From Myxococcales bacterium (GTDB lineage Bacteria; Myxococcota_A; Polyangia; Polyangiales; GCA-016699535), in NCBI GenBank assembly GCA_020633325.1, contig JACKDX010000004.1:5498-69497 (forward strand): 64,000 bases of DNA, given 5' to 3'. The notes under the pieces were generated by a model, which searched no databases, was not told where the DNA came from, and saw nothing but the letters and a program-made list of their open reading frames with translations. Position numbers and translations under genes: made by a program. Below are positions 18,033-27,218 of this stretch, piece after piece (the stretch's first letter is position 1; every line of letters starts with the position of its first letter).

Positions 18033-19132
18033 CACTGTTAAGGGAACATAAGGATCCTTTTGACTGGCCGCTATTTCTTTGCGTCGCTAGTATCGCTCTC
18101 GTTGGCGTCACAAACCTTTATAGCGCGACAAGCGCCGCGCATAGCGGGCGTTCGGACATCTACGTGTTGCAGATCTATTGGCTCACCTTAGGTTCCGTGG
18201 CTGCCATTGTGTGCGCGCTGGTGGATTATCGTTATGTCGAACGCTATGCATGGGCTATTTATGGCGTTGGAGTCGGGCTATTAATGCTTGTCTTCTTGTT
18301 GGGACGGGAGATTCGAGGGTCGCAGCGTTGGATTCCAATTGGAACTTTTGCACTGCAGCCTAGCGAGTTTATGAAAGTTATTCTGGTTATAGCGTTGGCC
18401 AAATTTCTACATGCCGACTCAAAAGTAGAAGGCCGCACACTGTTGGACCTCATTGTTCCAGGAGCCATCATAACGGTTCCGATCGCCCTTATTTTGATTC
18501 AACCCGACCTGGGAACGGCGCTGCTGTTGGTAGCCACCTTTGGTACTATCATGATGCTGACGCAGCTTAAGTGGCGCTCTATCGTGACGTTATTTGGTGT
18601 GCTTGCCGGATGCGCCCCGCTCACATGGAACTACTTGCTAAAGGATTATCAGCGGTTTCGCATTTTGGCATTTATAAACCCCGAATCAGACGTTCTGGAC
18701 ACTGGATGGCACGCCTATCAGTCTATGGTTGCGATCGGAAGTGGTGGTTGGTTTGGGAAAGGTTTCATGCAGGGAACACAGAATCAATTTCGATTTTTGC
18801 CCGATGCGCCCACGGATTTTCCTTTCCCCGTTTGGGCTGAGGAGCATGGTTTTTGTGGCGTTATAATCCTTCTCGGCTTGTACGCGTTTTGGACGCTCTG
18901 GGGCATTCGCATCGCAGCGCAGGCTAAGGATAGATTTGGTGCGGTGATCGCGCTCGGCGTTTCGGCAACCGTGTTTTGGCAGAGTGTCATCAATATCGGA
19001 ATGGTTGCCGGTATCGTGCCCGTCGTTGGCGTGCCGCTCCCTCTTTTTTCGTACGGGGGTTCCAGTGTCATCACAACTATGGCCGGCGTGGGATTGTTGA
19101 TGAATGTCTCAATGAGGCGCTTTCGATACTGA
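18029..19132 (+). CDS. rodA: RodA peptidoglycan glycosyltransferase (SEDS family)
   Basis: A 367-residue SEDS polymerase with about ten membrane helices that elongates glycan strands from lipid II, paired with PBP2. Start ATG 18029 overlaps the mrdA stop. Typical segments are GSQRWIPIGTFALQPSEFMK, the catalytic-Asp region LIQPDLGTALLL, and the C-terminal PVVGVPLPLFSYGGSS. It is the last gene of the shape operon proper. Confidence 0.96.
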   Translation: MTLLREHKDPFDWPLFLCVASIALVGVTNLYSATSAAHSGRSDIYVLQIYWLTLGSVAAIVCALVDYRYVERYAWAIYGVGVGLLMLVFLLGREIRGSQRWIPIGTFALQPSEFMKVILVIALAKFLHADSKVEGRTLLDLIVPGAIITVPIALILIQPDLGTALLLVATFGTIMMLTQLKWRSIVTLFGVLAGCAPLTWNYLLKDYQRFRILAFINPESDVLDTGWHAYQSMVAIGSGGWFGKGFMQGTQNQFRFLPDAPTDFPFPVWAEEHGFCGVIILLGLYAFWTLWGIRIAAQAKDRFGAVIALGVSATVFWQSVINIGMVAGIVPVVGVPLPLFSYGGSSVITTMAGVGLLMNVSMRRFRY

Positions 19133-19165
19133 ACACACTTGAACGGAATGCATTGCGAGCTTCAT

Positions 19166-19981
19166 ATGACTCAAACCAAAGTAGCGGTAGTTCAAATGAA
19201 CTCCACGCCAAACGTGGAGCACAATCTTACCAGCGCGGAAGGGCTTATCAAGCGAGCAGCGCACGCAGGCGCTGAGCTCATCTTACTTCCGGAAGGTTTT
19301 GCATATCTGGGACCCGATCAACACAAGTTGCAGATTGCCGAGCCGCTCCCAAGGGGCGGCCCAATCATAGAGCGGATTGCACGCCTTGCGCGAGAGACAG
19401 GTACGGAGCTCGTGCTCGGAGGTTTTTGGGAGCGAAACCTCGAGGATACGAGCAAGGTATATAATACCTGCGTATTTATGGGCGAAGATGGTTCGATACA
19501 GGCTACCTATCGGAAAGTACATTTGTTCGATGCGGATTTGCCGCAGGGAAAGCCTATACAGGAGTCGGCCACGGTGGCGCCAGGCACCGAAGTTGTGGTC
19601 GCCCGTTCAAAAGCGGGAATGCTCGGCTTATCGGTGTGTTACGACATACGTTTTCCGGAGCTTTATCATGATCTCGTGGTCCGCGGTGCGGAGATCATTG
19701 CGATCCCCGCGGCGTTTACGTCATACACGGGGAAGGATCATTGGCATGTGCTAGTGCGGGCACGCGCCATCGAAACACAGGGGTACATCTTGGCTCCGGC
19801 GCAATGGGGACACCACTATGGCGAGCGTTACTCATATGGACACGGATTGATCGTTGACCCTTGGGGTATGGTGGTTGCCGAATGTCAGGATGGCGATGGA
19901 TTCGTCACGGCACAGATTGATACCGAAAACGTTCGCCAAACACGACAGATGTTGCCGACCTTGGAGCATCATCGCCTGTAG
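19166..19981 (+). CDS. Carbon-nitrogen hydrolase (nitrilase/Nit2 family amidase)
   Basis: A 271-residue cytoplasmic amidohydrolase. ATG 19166 (MTQTKVAVVQMNS) is preferred over TTG 19139 because it begins at the conserved first beta strand. The Glu-Lys-Cys triad is visible: Glu in LLPEGFAYLG, Lys in YRKVHLFD, Cys in GLSVCYDIRFPELY. Nit1/Nit2-type members of this branch hydrolyse deaminated glutathione or omega-amides such as 2-oxoglutaramate. It follows rodA by 33 bp on the same strand and may be co-transcribed. The exact substrate is inferred from family. Confidence 0.88.
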   Translation: MTQTKVAVVQMNSTPNVEHNLTSAEGLIKRAAHAGAELILLPEGFAYLGPDQHKLQIAEPLPRGGPIIERIARLARETGTELVLGGFWERNLEDTSKVYNTCVFMGEDGSIQATYRKVHLFDADLPQGKPIQESATVAPGTEVVVARSKAGMLGLSVCYDIRFPELYHDLVVRGAEIIAIPAAFTSYTGKDHWHVLVRARAIETQGYILAPAQWGHHYGERYSYGHGLIVDPWGMVVAECQDGDGFVTAQIDTENVRQTRQMLPTLEHHRL

Positions 19982-20015
19982 ACGCAAAAGCCCTCAACTA
20001 TAACGGGTTATGCGC

Positions 20016-22277
20016 TCACCGTACCAGGTAAAGTTGTGCGGCCGGTGCGAATGCTGCAATATGACCACTTTCTTCGGCGACATATAGCCAGCTTCGTTCG
20101 TCCACGCGCAAAAAATCGGGAACGAGATCACACTCATCCACCTCACCGAGGAGGCAGCCGTCTGCGGGGCGGACAGTATATACAGACGATGACGGCACAA
20201 AAAGCGCGCCTCCCCGCAAAACCGGATCAAGTTGCCGCGGAATGTCATCGGAAGCGGGATCGGAGAGCTTGTGCGTCCAATGAATTTCGCCGGTATGGGA
20301 GTCAAGTGCCGTGAGGTTACCAGTCGGCGCGTTGATGATCATGCGGTTGTCGATCTGCAGCGCAGATCCGCCTTGGCCGAGCCCAGGATCAGCGACACAC
20401 CACCGCATCTGCCCATGGCTCATTTCAAAACTCGCCATATGACGCTGGTCCGCAGCCAGAAATGGCACCGTTACGATACCATTACCCGCAACCGGCGGCG
20501 CTAAAGGGCTCCCTTCGAGCTCCTGGTTCCAGCGCATTTTGCCTGAATATAAGTCCAGGCCATACAAAGTGCCTCGCTCTCCGCCCGCTTCGCTTGTCAC
20601 CACGAAAGCGCTCTCGGCAGAGATGTACGGCTTCATACAAAATCGCCCTGGTTGAGAGAACCGCCACACAACTTCGCCGGAACCGACATCAAGAGCGTGA
20701 ACCGCGCTATCTCCGCACACCACTACCAGGACACGTCCAAGTCGCGACATCTGAAACATGGTGCCGGCTGGCGATACAAAGCGCCACCGAGGCTCACCGG
20801 TGCGCAAATCGATGGCTACCAACCGATTTTGTCCTTCGGCCAAAATGGCCACTGGCGGGAGGGTTCCTCCGCCCGCAAGCATTCCGTAAGCAGGCCCGCC
20901 CACGCGGGGCGCGATATAGCCTCTCGCATAGACCTCTCCATGCTCCACTTCGCATAGCTCAACTTCACCATTGATGCCTAAACGAACCAGAGTTTTTCCG
21001 GTCATCATCGCCGTGGTCAGCGATGTGGGATGCGCCCAAAGTATCTCACCGTCTTCGCGAGACAGGGCCAGGGTATAACGGGGTGTGGCCGCAACGAGGC
21101 GATCACCACAGAGAAAGGTTGATCCAGCATCCAATCCCTCGATCTCCGCGTTCCAGCGCTGTTTGAAACGGAGCTGTCCGTGGGAGACTGGAAGCGCCGT
21201 CACGGTAGGTGGCCGCTCGCTTTCGGGAGATGTGGCCAGCCGCAAACGTTCTGGCTGTTTATTGATGAAGCTTTGTACTTTTTCTCTTGTTCGAACCAAC
21301 TTTCGCAGGCGACGGACGTGATCTCTCAGGCTCGAAATGCGTAGGTTTCTAGCCTGATTGCGATCCACGCTGACGACAGCTCTAAGAACGATGGATGCAA
21401 GTCGTAAGATGGGTAAAGTCGCGCCAGAAACATCTAAGCTCGGGACAGTGAGTGGCTCCTGCTCCAAGGGGTGGAAAGTCAATGCCACGCCATGTCGCTC
21501 GGAAAACCGTGCGCCAATGGCGAAGTCGTTGGATCTCAAGCGAAAGTTCACGGGCCTCTGAGTCTCTGAGGCATCTAGCAAAGCTCGTGCCGCATCGACC
21601 ATGCGCTGCACGGCCGGCAAAATAGGCCCATCGACTAAAAGTAATTTTTGGCCTCGGGAGTGAACCCAGAGTTTGCCTCGAAAAAGTGTGGCGTGTACGT
21701 CTGCCCGCGATGAAGCTTCGCGCAGCGGCTCAATCCCAGGTGGAATGAGCGCCTCGAAGCTAAACGCCAATGGAATAGCATCATTCGGCGTATTGACCGT
21801 CGCGCCGGAGCGTGGTGTCGCGCTCCTTTGCAAGCAGGGACTAGGCACGATGACAGCATGTCGCAGCCGATGCGCCAACCGCTGCGCAATCTTGCGATGA
21901 CTCTCGCTAGTCGTTGCCAATGCGCGGTTTTGCAGATTTTCCGCGCAGGCATCTAAAAGGTCCCGCAACGGCAACGCCTGGTCCAGTGCATACACGTTGG
22001 GCACTGAACCGGCGTCGTAATGACTCACAAGAGCGTCTTGGCCACGGCGCACCAGTGTGAACTCCGCGGTGCTATCCGCCAAGGGAAGAATAACCTTTTG
22101 CCGTACGCCCCTCGCCAGAGCGAGAAGACCGCTGGCAAGCTCGGCGGCATTGGGGAGCTCCCTCTCTAGATGGACGCCGAGCAAGATTCCAAGCCGAGAA
22201 ACCTGCTTCTCATGGCCTTGTGACTCGGGATAGTCGGGAGGGTTCGGAGGAACCACATTGGGATATGTATCTGCCAT
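20016..22277 (-). CDS. PQQ-like beta-propeller protein with unassigned N-terminal half
   Basis: A 753-residue protein. From about residue 375 to the end it is a beta-propeller with PQQ/BamB-type repeats: RLVAIDLRTGEPRWRF, AVHALDVGSGEVVWRF, YGLDLYSGKMRWNQ and LTALDSHTGEIHWTH are four clear blades. Residues 1-370 match nothing I recognise; they hold two possible alpha/beta modules, one near HATLFRGKLWVHSRGQKLLLVDG. No signal peptide or lipobox is visible, so unlike BamB it should be cytoplasmic unless exported by another route. It stands convergent to the nitrilase gene and has a 194-bp gap before the glycosyltransferase. Confidence 0.75.
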   Translation of the reverse strand: MADTYPNVVPPNPPDYPESQGHEKQVSRLGILLGVHLERELPNAAELASGLLALARGVRQKVILPLADSTAEFTLVRRGQDALVSHYDAGSVPNVYALDQALPLRDLLDACAENLQNRALATTSESHRKIAQRLAHRLRHAVIVPSPCLQRSATPRSGATVNTPNDAIPLAFSFEALIPPGIEPLREASSRADVHATLFRGKLWVHSRGQKLLLVDGPILPAVQRMVDAARALLDASETQRPVNFRLRSNDFAIGARFSERHGVALTFHPLEQEPLTVPSLDVSGATLPILRLASIVLRAVVSVDRNQARNLRISSLRDHVRRLRKLVRTREKVQSFINKQPERLRLATSPESERPPTVTALPVSHGQLRFKQRWNAEIEGLDAGSTFLCGDRLVAATPRYTLALSREDGEILWAHPTSLTTAMMTGKTLVRLGINGEVELCEVEHGEVYARGYIAPRVGGPAYGMLAGGGTLPPVAILAEGQNRLVAIDLRTGEPRWRFVSPAGTMFQMSRLGRVLVVVCGDSAVHALDVGSGEVVWRFSQPGRFCMKPYISAESAFVVTSEAGGERGTLYGLDLYSGKMRWNQELEGSPLAPPVAGNGIVTVPFLAADQRHMASFEMSHGQMRWCVADPGLGQGGSALQIDNRMIINAPTGNLTALDSHTGEIHWTHKLSDPASDDIPRQLDPVLRGGALFVPSSSVYTVRPADGCLLGEVDECDLVPDFLRVDERSWLYVAEESGHIAAFAPAAQLYLVR

Positions 22278-22471
22278 CCTATGGTGCGGCCAGGGGGCTT
22301 CAATACTAAGGGTTTGGGTTACCCGTCCATCGTATGTCGTAAGTTCTAAATGGCGAAATTATCGACCTTTTTAGCGCCGATGTGGGGCACATGGCGTGAA
22401 GGTAGTCTAAGGCGAACGGGGTCAAGGCGCCATATAAAATAACGAGCCTCTGATGCGTTTTTCCGGAGGCC

Positions 22472-23635
22472 CTAGCTCGGGATGATGCGGCACAGGGCTT
22501 CTAGAAACGCGTTTTGACTGTGATGCTTAGTAATAAAGGCGCGATTTTGCTCGATTTGGGCCGCCTCAGGATGATTGCAGAGGGCACGTTCGATGGCCGT
22601 TACCATAGATTCCGTGGTGGGGTGTTCTGCGATATGTACGGCCCCCATCCGATCGAGCGCTAGCCCGCCTGTCCCGGATTTTGCACAGGCGACGGGCACA
22701 CCACGCGACAGAGCGTCCAATAGCTTGATGGGAATCCCGGTATCCATTAGGCGAGGAATGACCACCACATCCGCACATGCTGACAAGAGTCTGCGTTGGT
22801 GCTCACCGCGCAAATGAGTGACGCGGATATAGGGCGTGAGTCCATGCGCGCGGGCAAGCCTTAGCAACGGATTGGGAGAAGATTCTGTGGCCACGAGAAG
22901 GTAAAGTGCATAGCCGCTGGCGCGCAGTTGGTAGAGGCAAAAAAGGAGCGCTTCGTAACCTTGGTAGGGGTCGAGGTTTCCCATATACAGCATGATCCGT
23001 TCGGCGGGCCCAAATCCGTAGCGTATCCGAGCCTTGTGTCGCTCCTCTACCCCAATGGGATCGGCTAGCGGCCAGGGCACCGGCACATAATCCACGCGCT
23101 TGCCGTATCGCCGCTCGAGATCTTGGGCCAGGCGGGGAGCGACGGCGGCACATCGAGAGGCTTTTCCTATAAGCGCTGCCTCGCCAATGAAGCCCGCCCA
23201 ACTTACCGTGGATCTCCATCGGCGTGAAAAGTACGATGGCAACTCTTCCTCAAGTCGCGTGTGAGCCACGAAGATGGGCTGTATGCCGCTCGCTATCGCA
23301 GCCGCGGCAGCCTCCACATGGTGCGCGATGACATAACGTGGGTTGAGCCTCTTACATAGACGGTGAATGGCAAGCGATAGTTGCGCGTCTTGAAGCAGCT
23401 TACGCCAGGAGGGACCCGATCTTAAGGACTCATTGGCAACGAGAGACGCCACCCGATGGATGTGAAATGGAAAGGCCGCGATATATGCATGATGAGGATA
23501 ACACAGCAGATGCACGTCGTATCCATGCGCGCTCATCGCCTCGAGCATGTGTTTGATCGCGGCCTGAGTCCCTTGGTAGCTTGGAAAGGGAAGCGCGGCG
23601 ACATGGAGCACACGATTCGAAACACCAGCTTGCAT
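22472..23635 (-). CDS. Glycosyltransferase family 4 protein
   Basis: A 387-residue GT-B fold glycosyltransferase. The N-terminal acceptor half has LHVAALPFPSYQGTQAAIKH (family-type Gly-rich first loop). The C-terminal nucleotide-sugar half has IMLYMGNLDPYQGYEALL and the donor-binding helix GIPIKLLDALSRGVPVACAK, where GT4 enzymes usually have EPFGLVxxEAMxxG. It probably adds a hexose from a nucleotide sugar to a lipid or polysaccharide. It ends the minus-strand block with two AlkP-superfamily proteins and a lipoprotein, suggesting envelope glycan work, but acceptor and donor are unknown. Confidence 0.82.
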   Translation of the reverse strand: MQAGVSNRVLHVAALPFPSYQGTQAAIKHMLEAMSAHGYDVHLLCYPHHAYIAAFPFHIHRVASLVANESLRSGPSWRKLLQDAQLSLAIHRLCKRLNPRYVIAHHVEAAAAAIASGIQPIFVAHTRLEEELPSYFSRRWRSTVSWAGFIGEAALIGKASRCAAVAPRLAQDLERRYGKRVDYVPVPWPLADPIGVEERHKARIRYGFGPAERIMLYMGNLDPYQGYEALLFCLYQLRASGYALYLLVATESSPNPLLRLARAHGLTPYIRVTHLRGEHQRRLLSACADVVVIPRLMDTGIPIKLLDALSRGVPVACAKSGTGGLALDRMGAVHIAEHPTTESMVTAIERALCNHPEAAQIEQNRAFITKHHSQNAFLEALCRIIPS

Positions 23636-23685
23636 GCGGCGATTCTAAAAAGACTGGTGGATACGTCTCAATCGGACGGCTATCA

Positions 23686-24081
23686 TCAAGCGCCTCCATC
23701 GCGAGGAAAGAGTAGGTCACACACATTTCCTTCATCGATAAATCCGTCGCAGTCGTCATCGTCTTGATTACATGTCTCGAATCCGGGGTTCGCTTCTGTG
23801 ACGCAGATCATTTCCTTGCCGAAACGGCATCTCAACACCTGGCGTGTGCCTGAACATGTTGGGGAACCATCAGAATCATCTCCACACGGCTCGCCGTTGC
23901 GAGGGACGTCCTCGTCCACTTTGCTGTCTTCATCGTTGTCGTAACCATCACAGACTTCGTCCCCTTTTCGGTCATAGTGCGCAATGGATGTCTGGCATCC
24001 CGCCGTCAAAGCCAACACGCACATGCATAGCCCTGGACGAACGGGAGAAAAGGTTCTGAAAACATGACGCAAACTGTTCAC
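23686..24081 (-). CDS. Lipoprotein with MopE-type Asp-rich metal-binding motifs
   Basis: A 131-residue predicted lipoprotein. The frame opens at TTG 24117, but GTG 24081 gives a proper signal peptide (basic NSLRHVFR region, hydrophobic core, lipobox ALTAGC with Cys at residue 25). The mature part has two copies of an Asp-rich, Cys-flanked motif: CDGYDNDEDSKVDEDV and CNQDDDDCDGFIDEG. These fit the putative metal-binding motif family seen in MopE and very common in Myxococcota surface proteins. It is probably anchored in the envelope and binds Ca or other metals. It follows the phosphohydrolase gene closely. Confidence 0.75.
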   Translation of the reverse strand: MNSLRHVFRTFSPVRPGLCMCVLALTAGCQTSIAHYDRKGDEVCDGYDNDEDSKVDEDVPRNGEPCGDDSDGSPTCSGTRQVLRCRFGKEMICVTEANPGFETCNQDDDDCDGFIDEGNVCDLLFPRDGGA

Positions 24082-24109
24082 ACCTGCTGCTCTACAGGGT
24101 CTACCGCGC

Positions 24110-25756
24110 TTAATCAATGTACCCTAGCTGACGCAGCCGCGCTGCAATTTGAGCCTCTTTGGAGCTTGTAAAGCTATTTCGTGTGCGAGATGAGATGCCG
24201 AGGGGTGCCGGAGCTGGGATGTCCGGCAATTGAACCCAAGGTTCGAGGCGCGAAAGCACATGACCCATAGCATCCGCCATGCGGAGATGACACTCTCCCC
24301 GAATACGCACGCGAGGTCCCGATGCGAGATATACCCCGTGATCGCGATGACTACCCGGTAAGCTGCGTCCCTTTTTCCCCAGGTATTCCTCCGCTTTTAA
24401 GCGACGCCAAGCGCCTTCGCCCCTGAAACTTCCCGAGGGAAGTAGGTTGTAGGAGTAACCATTATCAAGATGAAGCTCGAGAAGCAGATCGGGGGCGCGA
24501 TGCAAAAAAGGCCCGTGAAAGAGCGCTCCTCGCTCATGCACGCTTTTAATCACGGGCTCATCGCTCCAGGGGTCGCGGACAGCGCAAAGGGCCCGAGTGA
24601 GATCGCGCAGCATATCAGGCACGTCATGCGGGTGCAGCAGTCCAAGAGGTTCCCGTCCCCTCAGATTGAAGTGCAGCGAGGGAAAATAGTTGAGCTCATC
24701 GCTAAATATCCGTGTGCGGGCCATATCGATGTGACCATAACGGGCATAGGATTCCAACATGCTGGGTAGACGGCGACTGGCTTTTTCAAATAGATAGTGC
24801 CGAACGCGTGGAGCGAGTTTGTCAAGGGCGAGCTGTTTGGCGCGGTTGGCAATGGGGCCGAGCCTTGTGCGGGGTTTGAAATGCAAAAATCCCCATTCAG
24901 CGAGCAAACGATTCAGATACAGTGCTTTATCGGACGAGCCTCCTGAGCCGTGGTCGCTTACAATGGTGAGTTCAACACGGTCTGGCCCGCCTGCAGCTTG
25001 AAGTAGTGTCGCCACGCTGTGATCTAACGCGCGATATATGCGAGCCAGCCCGTCTGTCTGATTTGCAAGACAATGGCCTGGTCTACGCGGCGATTGGTTA
25101 TCATGCAAACTCCAAAGATAATGGGAGGCGGTGTCGCTTTCTCCAAAATAGACCGCAAACAAGTGCCATGCGTTTTGCTCAAGCAGCCAATTGGCCAAGG
25201 CAGTCTTTTGTTCGATCCGTGCCTCTAGTGCTTGAGGAAGACGATCGTGCCATCCACTGTGATCCGCGTGAAACTCGTCCACGGTGTCGAATCGCAAGGC
25301 TCCAAAACGCCTGAGGATGCTGGCATGGAGACTTCTCGGCCACACATAAGAAGCATCTGCTTCGAAGGCGACCGGCGCATCCCAGCCACTGATGTATACG
25401 CCATGCTCCAGGGGCTCGCTGGGCCATGTGCCGGGGAACGCCACACATGCAGTGCGCCGGCCCAGGCGATCCAATCGCGAAAACACCGTGGGTACTTCAC
25501 GAACGCTTCCCCCGGTAAACCGAACATTGTAACCGTTGCGAATGGTGAAATCGAACACGCCATGAGCGCCAGGGCCTACCCCTGTCAAAAAGGTGGTCCA
25601 GTTCGGAAGTGTGGCAGGCGGTTGCACGCTTTGAAGGCGGGCATGGGTCCCAGTGGCTCTAAGACCGTGAAGCGTTGGCAATTGATCGGATCCGAGTGCT
25701 TCGATGACATCCCAATCTGCCCCGTCGAGTCCGATAATGAGCGATTGGGCCGTCAT
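24110..25756 (-). CDS. AlkP-superfamily phosphohydrolase (COG3379-like), copy 1
   Basis: A 548-residue member of the type I phosphodiesterase/nucleotide pyrophosphatase branch of the alkaline phosphatase superfamily. Metal and nucleophile motifs: LIIGLDGADWD (first Asp), PPATLPNWTTFLTG (probable nucleophile Thr), YFGESDTASHY, and TIVSDHGSGGS (Asp-His pair). No signal peptide is visible, so it is probably cytoplasmic or membrane-associated. It lies 5 bp from a paralogue upstream and just ahead of the MopE-motif lipoprotein. COG3379 proteins often occur beside glycan and lipid genes, but their substrates are mostly unknown. Confidence 0.85.
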   Translation of the reverse strand: MTAQSLIIGLDGADWDVIEALGSDQLPTLHGLRATGTHARLQSVQPPATLPNWTTFLTGVGPGAHGVFDFTIRNGYNVRFTGGSVREVPTVFSRLDRLGRRTACVAFPGTWPSEPLEHGVYISGWDAPVAFEADASYVWPRSLHASILRRFGALRFDTVDEFHADHSGWHDRLPQALEARIEQKTALANWLLEQNAWHLFAVYFGESDTASHYLWSLHDNQSPRRPGHCLANQTDGLARIYRALDHSVATLLQAAGGPDRVELTIVSDHGSGGSSDKALYLNRLLAEWGFLHFKPRTRLGPIANRAKQLALDKLAPRVRHYLFEKASRRLPSMLESYARYGHIDMARTRIFSDELNYFPSLHFNLRGREPLGLLHPHDVPDMLRDLTRALCAVRDPWSDEPVIKSVHERGALFHGPFLHRAPDLLLELHLDNGYSYNLLPSGSFRGEGAWRRLKAEEYLGKKGRSLPGSHRDHGVYLASGPRVRIRGECHLRMADAMGHVLSRLEPWVQLPDIPAPAPLGISSRTRNSFTSSKEAQIAARLRQLGYID

Positions 25757-25761
25757 AATGC

Positions 25762-27159
25762 TTACATAGCGTGGCGATGGGCAAAAAGGTCGCGGCCCAG
25801 CAATTCCACGGGCTGAGGAATGTCAAAGACACTTAGTACAGTGCGCGTAAGATCGAAGATTTGAAGCCCATCTTGTCGACCTCGCGCGGGCACCCCGGCA
25901 CCAGCCATTACCAAGATGCCATCCCAGTTGTGGTTGCATCCGTCACACCCCTCGGCGTTGGACGTTACGAAACAAGTTCCATGTCCCACCGTTCCAATCC
26001 CTCGATAGCGGAGATCATCAAAAAAAGCCATCAGATCCGGCGGACTGCCTCGCGTGGCGCGATAGATTTGCTCCGGTTTCAGAATGCGATTGTGAAGTGT
26101 GTGCCCATCGGGCGTAAGGAGTGTCTCGAGCTGACTGATGATTTCTGCTCTGAGCGACTCATAGCGGGATTCGGAAACGCAACCGCTTGGTTCCCGGCCT
26201 TCGAGATTGACGAATATACGGCTATAGTAGCCTCCCTCGGCCCACACTTGGGTCTTTTCCCAATCCACAAGGGATGCGTGCAATGGCGTGACAGCTTGCG
26301 GCGTTTCCTTGAGAACAAGCAAGCCCTGATCTTGCAGCCATTCGTTGATGCACACACCGCCATGCAATGCGCGGGCTCCGTGATCGCTGACAATGCAAAC
26401 AACGGTCTGATCATCTATGAGCTCCAGCATCTCGCCAATCAGATGGTCAAGCAGTCCATAGTACGTGCTCCCCCACGATGCCATGGGGTGCCCGGGTATG
26501 TGGCGAGGGTGATCGGGATCGAAGCATGCCCACATCGCGTGATGCAAACGATCAGGACCCATATCAACCATCATAAGAAAATCGGGCTGATCAGTGCTCC
26601 AAAGGTATTTGGCAATGGAAAAGCGTTGCTTTGTCATTGCGCACAGTGCACTAAAAAGCTGCGGGGGATCCTCTGTGCGTGCGTCCGCCACATCCATGAG
26701 ATACGGTCCAAACCGTCGAACAAACTCCTGCTTTCGGCTCTCCGGCCATACGTAAGGCGATGCATCGCTAGGCGTTAGGCATCCGGATATCATGACGCCG
26801 TTAACCGCACGAGGCGGGTAAGTCATAGGCACACCCACAACAGCCACGCGCTTTTCTGCGTGCGATATGTAGTCCCATAGGCAGGGCTCCTTCATGTCTT
26901 CAGCATCAACGAGCCCCAGGTCGTAGCTTTTCGATACACGCGCGCGAAAACCATAGAGCCCGAGTTCCCCGGGGTCGCGCCCGGATACCATGCACATCCA
27001 TGCCGGGACGGTGATTGGTGGAATGGACGAGCGCACCTTCCCCCAAAGCCCCCGCTGCATAAGCTGGTGGACATTGGGCATGCGCGCCGCAAAGCGATCA
27101 AACACAAGCCCGGGGTCTGCACAGTCGAGACCGATAATCAAAACCCTTCGGCCTGGCAC
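25762..27159 (-). CDS. AlkP-superfamily phosphohydrolase (COG3379-like), copy 2
   Basis: A 465-residue paralogue of the next gene, starting at GTG 27159. Motifs are LIIGLDCADPGLVFD, SSIPPITVPAWMCMVSG (Thr nucleophile), MVDMGPDRLHHAMW and CIVSDHGARALHGG, so all expected metal ligands seem present. It shares the overall plan of the other copy but the two are clearly diverged. The tandem pair is separated by 5 bp and is likely co-transcribed with the lipoprotein and perhaps the glycosyltransferase. Substrate unknown. Confidence 0.85.
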   Translation of the reverse strand: MPGRRVLIIGLDCADPGLVFDRFAARMPNVHQLMQRGLWGKVRSSIPPITVPAWMCMVSGRDPGELGLYGFRARVSKSYDLGLVDAEDMKEPCLWDYISHAEKRVAVVGVPMTYPPRAVNGVMISGCLTPSDASPYVWPESRKQEFVRRFGPYLMDVADARTEDPPQLFSALCAMTKQRFSIAKYLWSTDQPDFLMMVDMGPDRLHHAMWACFDPDHPRHIPGHPMASWGSTYYGLLDHLIGEMLELIDDQTVVCIVSDHGARALHGGVCINEWLQDQGLLVLKETPQAVTPLHASLVDWEKTQVWAEGGYYSRIFVNLEGREPSGCVSESRYESLRAEIISQLETLLTPDGHTLHNRILKPEQIYRATRGSPPDLMAFFDDLRYRGIGTVGHGTCFVTSNAEGCDGCNHNWDGILVMAGAGVPARGRQDGLQIFDLTRTVLSVFDIPQPVELLGRDLFAHRHAM

Positions 27160-27218
27160 AAGCCTAGCTCCTTAAGATGAGTGGACAACGGAGGTCAAAA
27201 CTGGATACACCATAGCCC

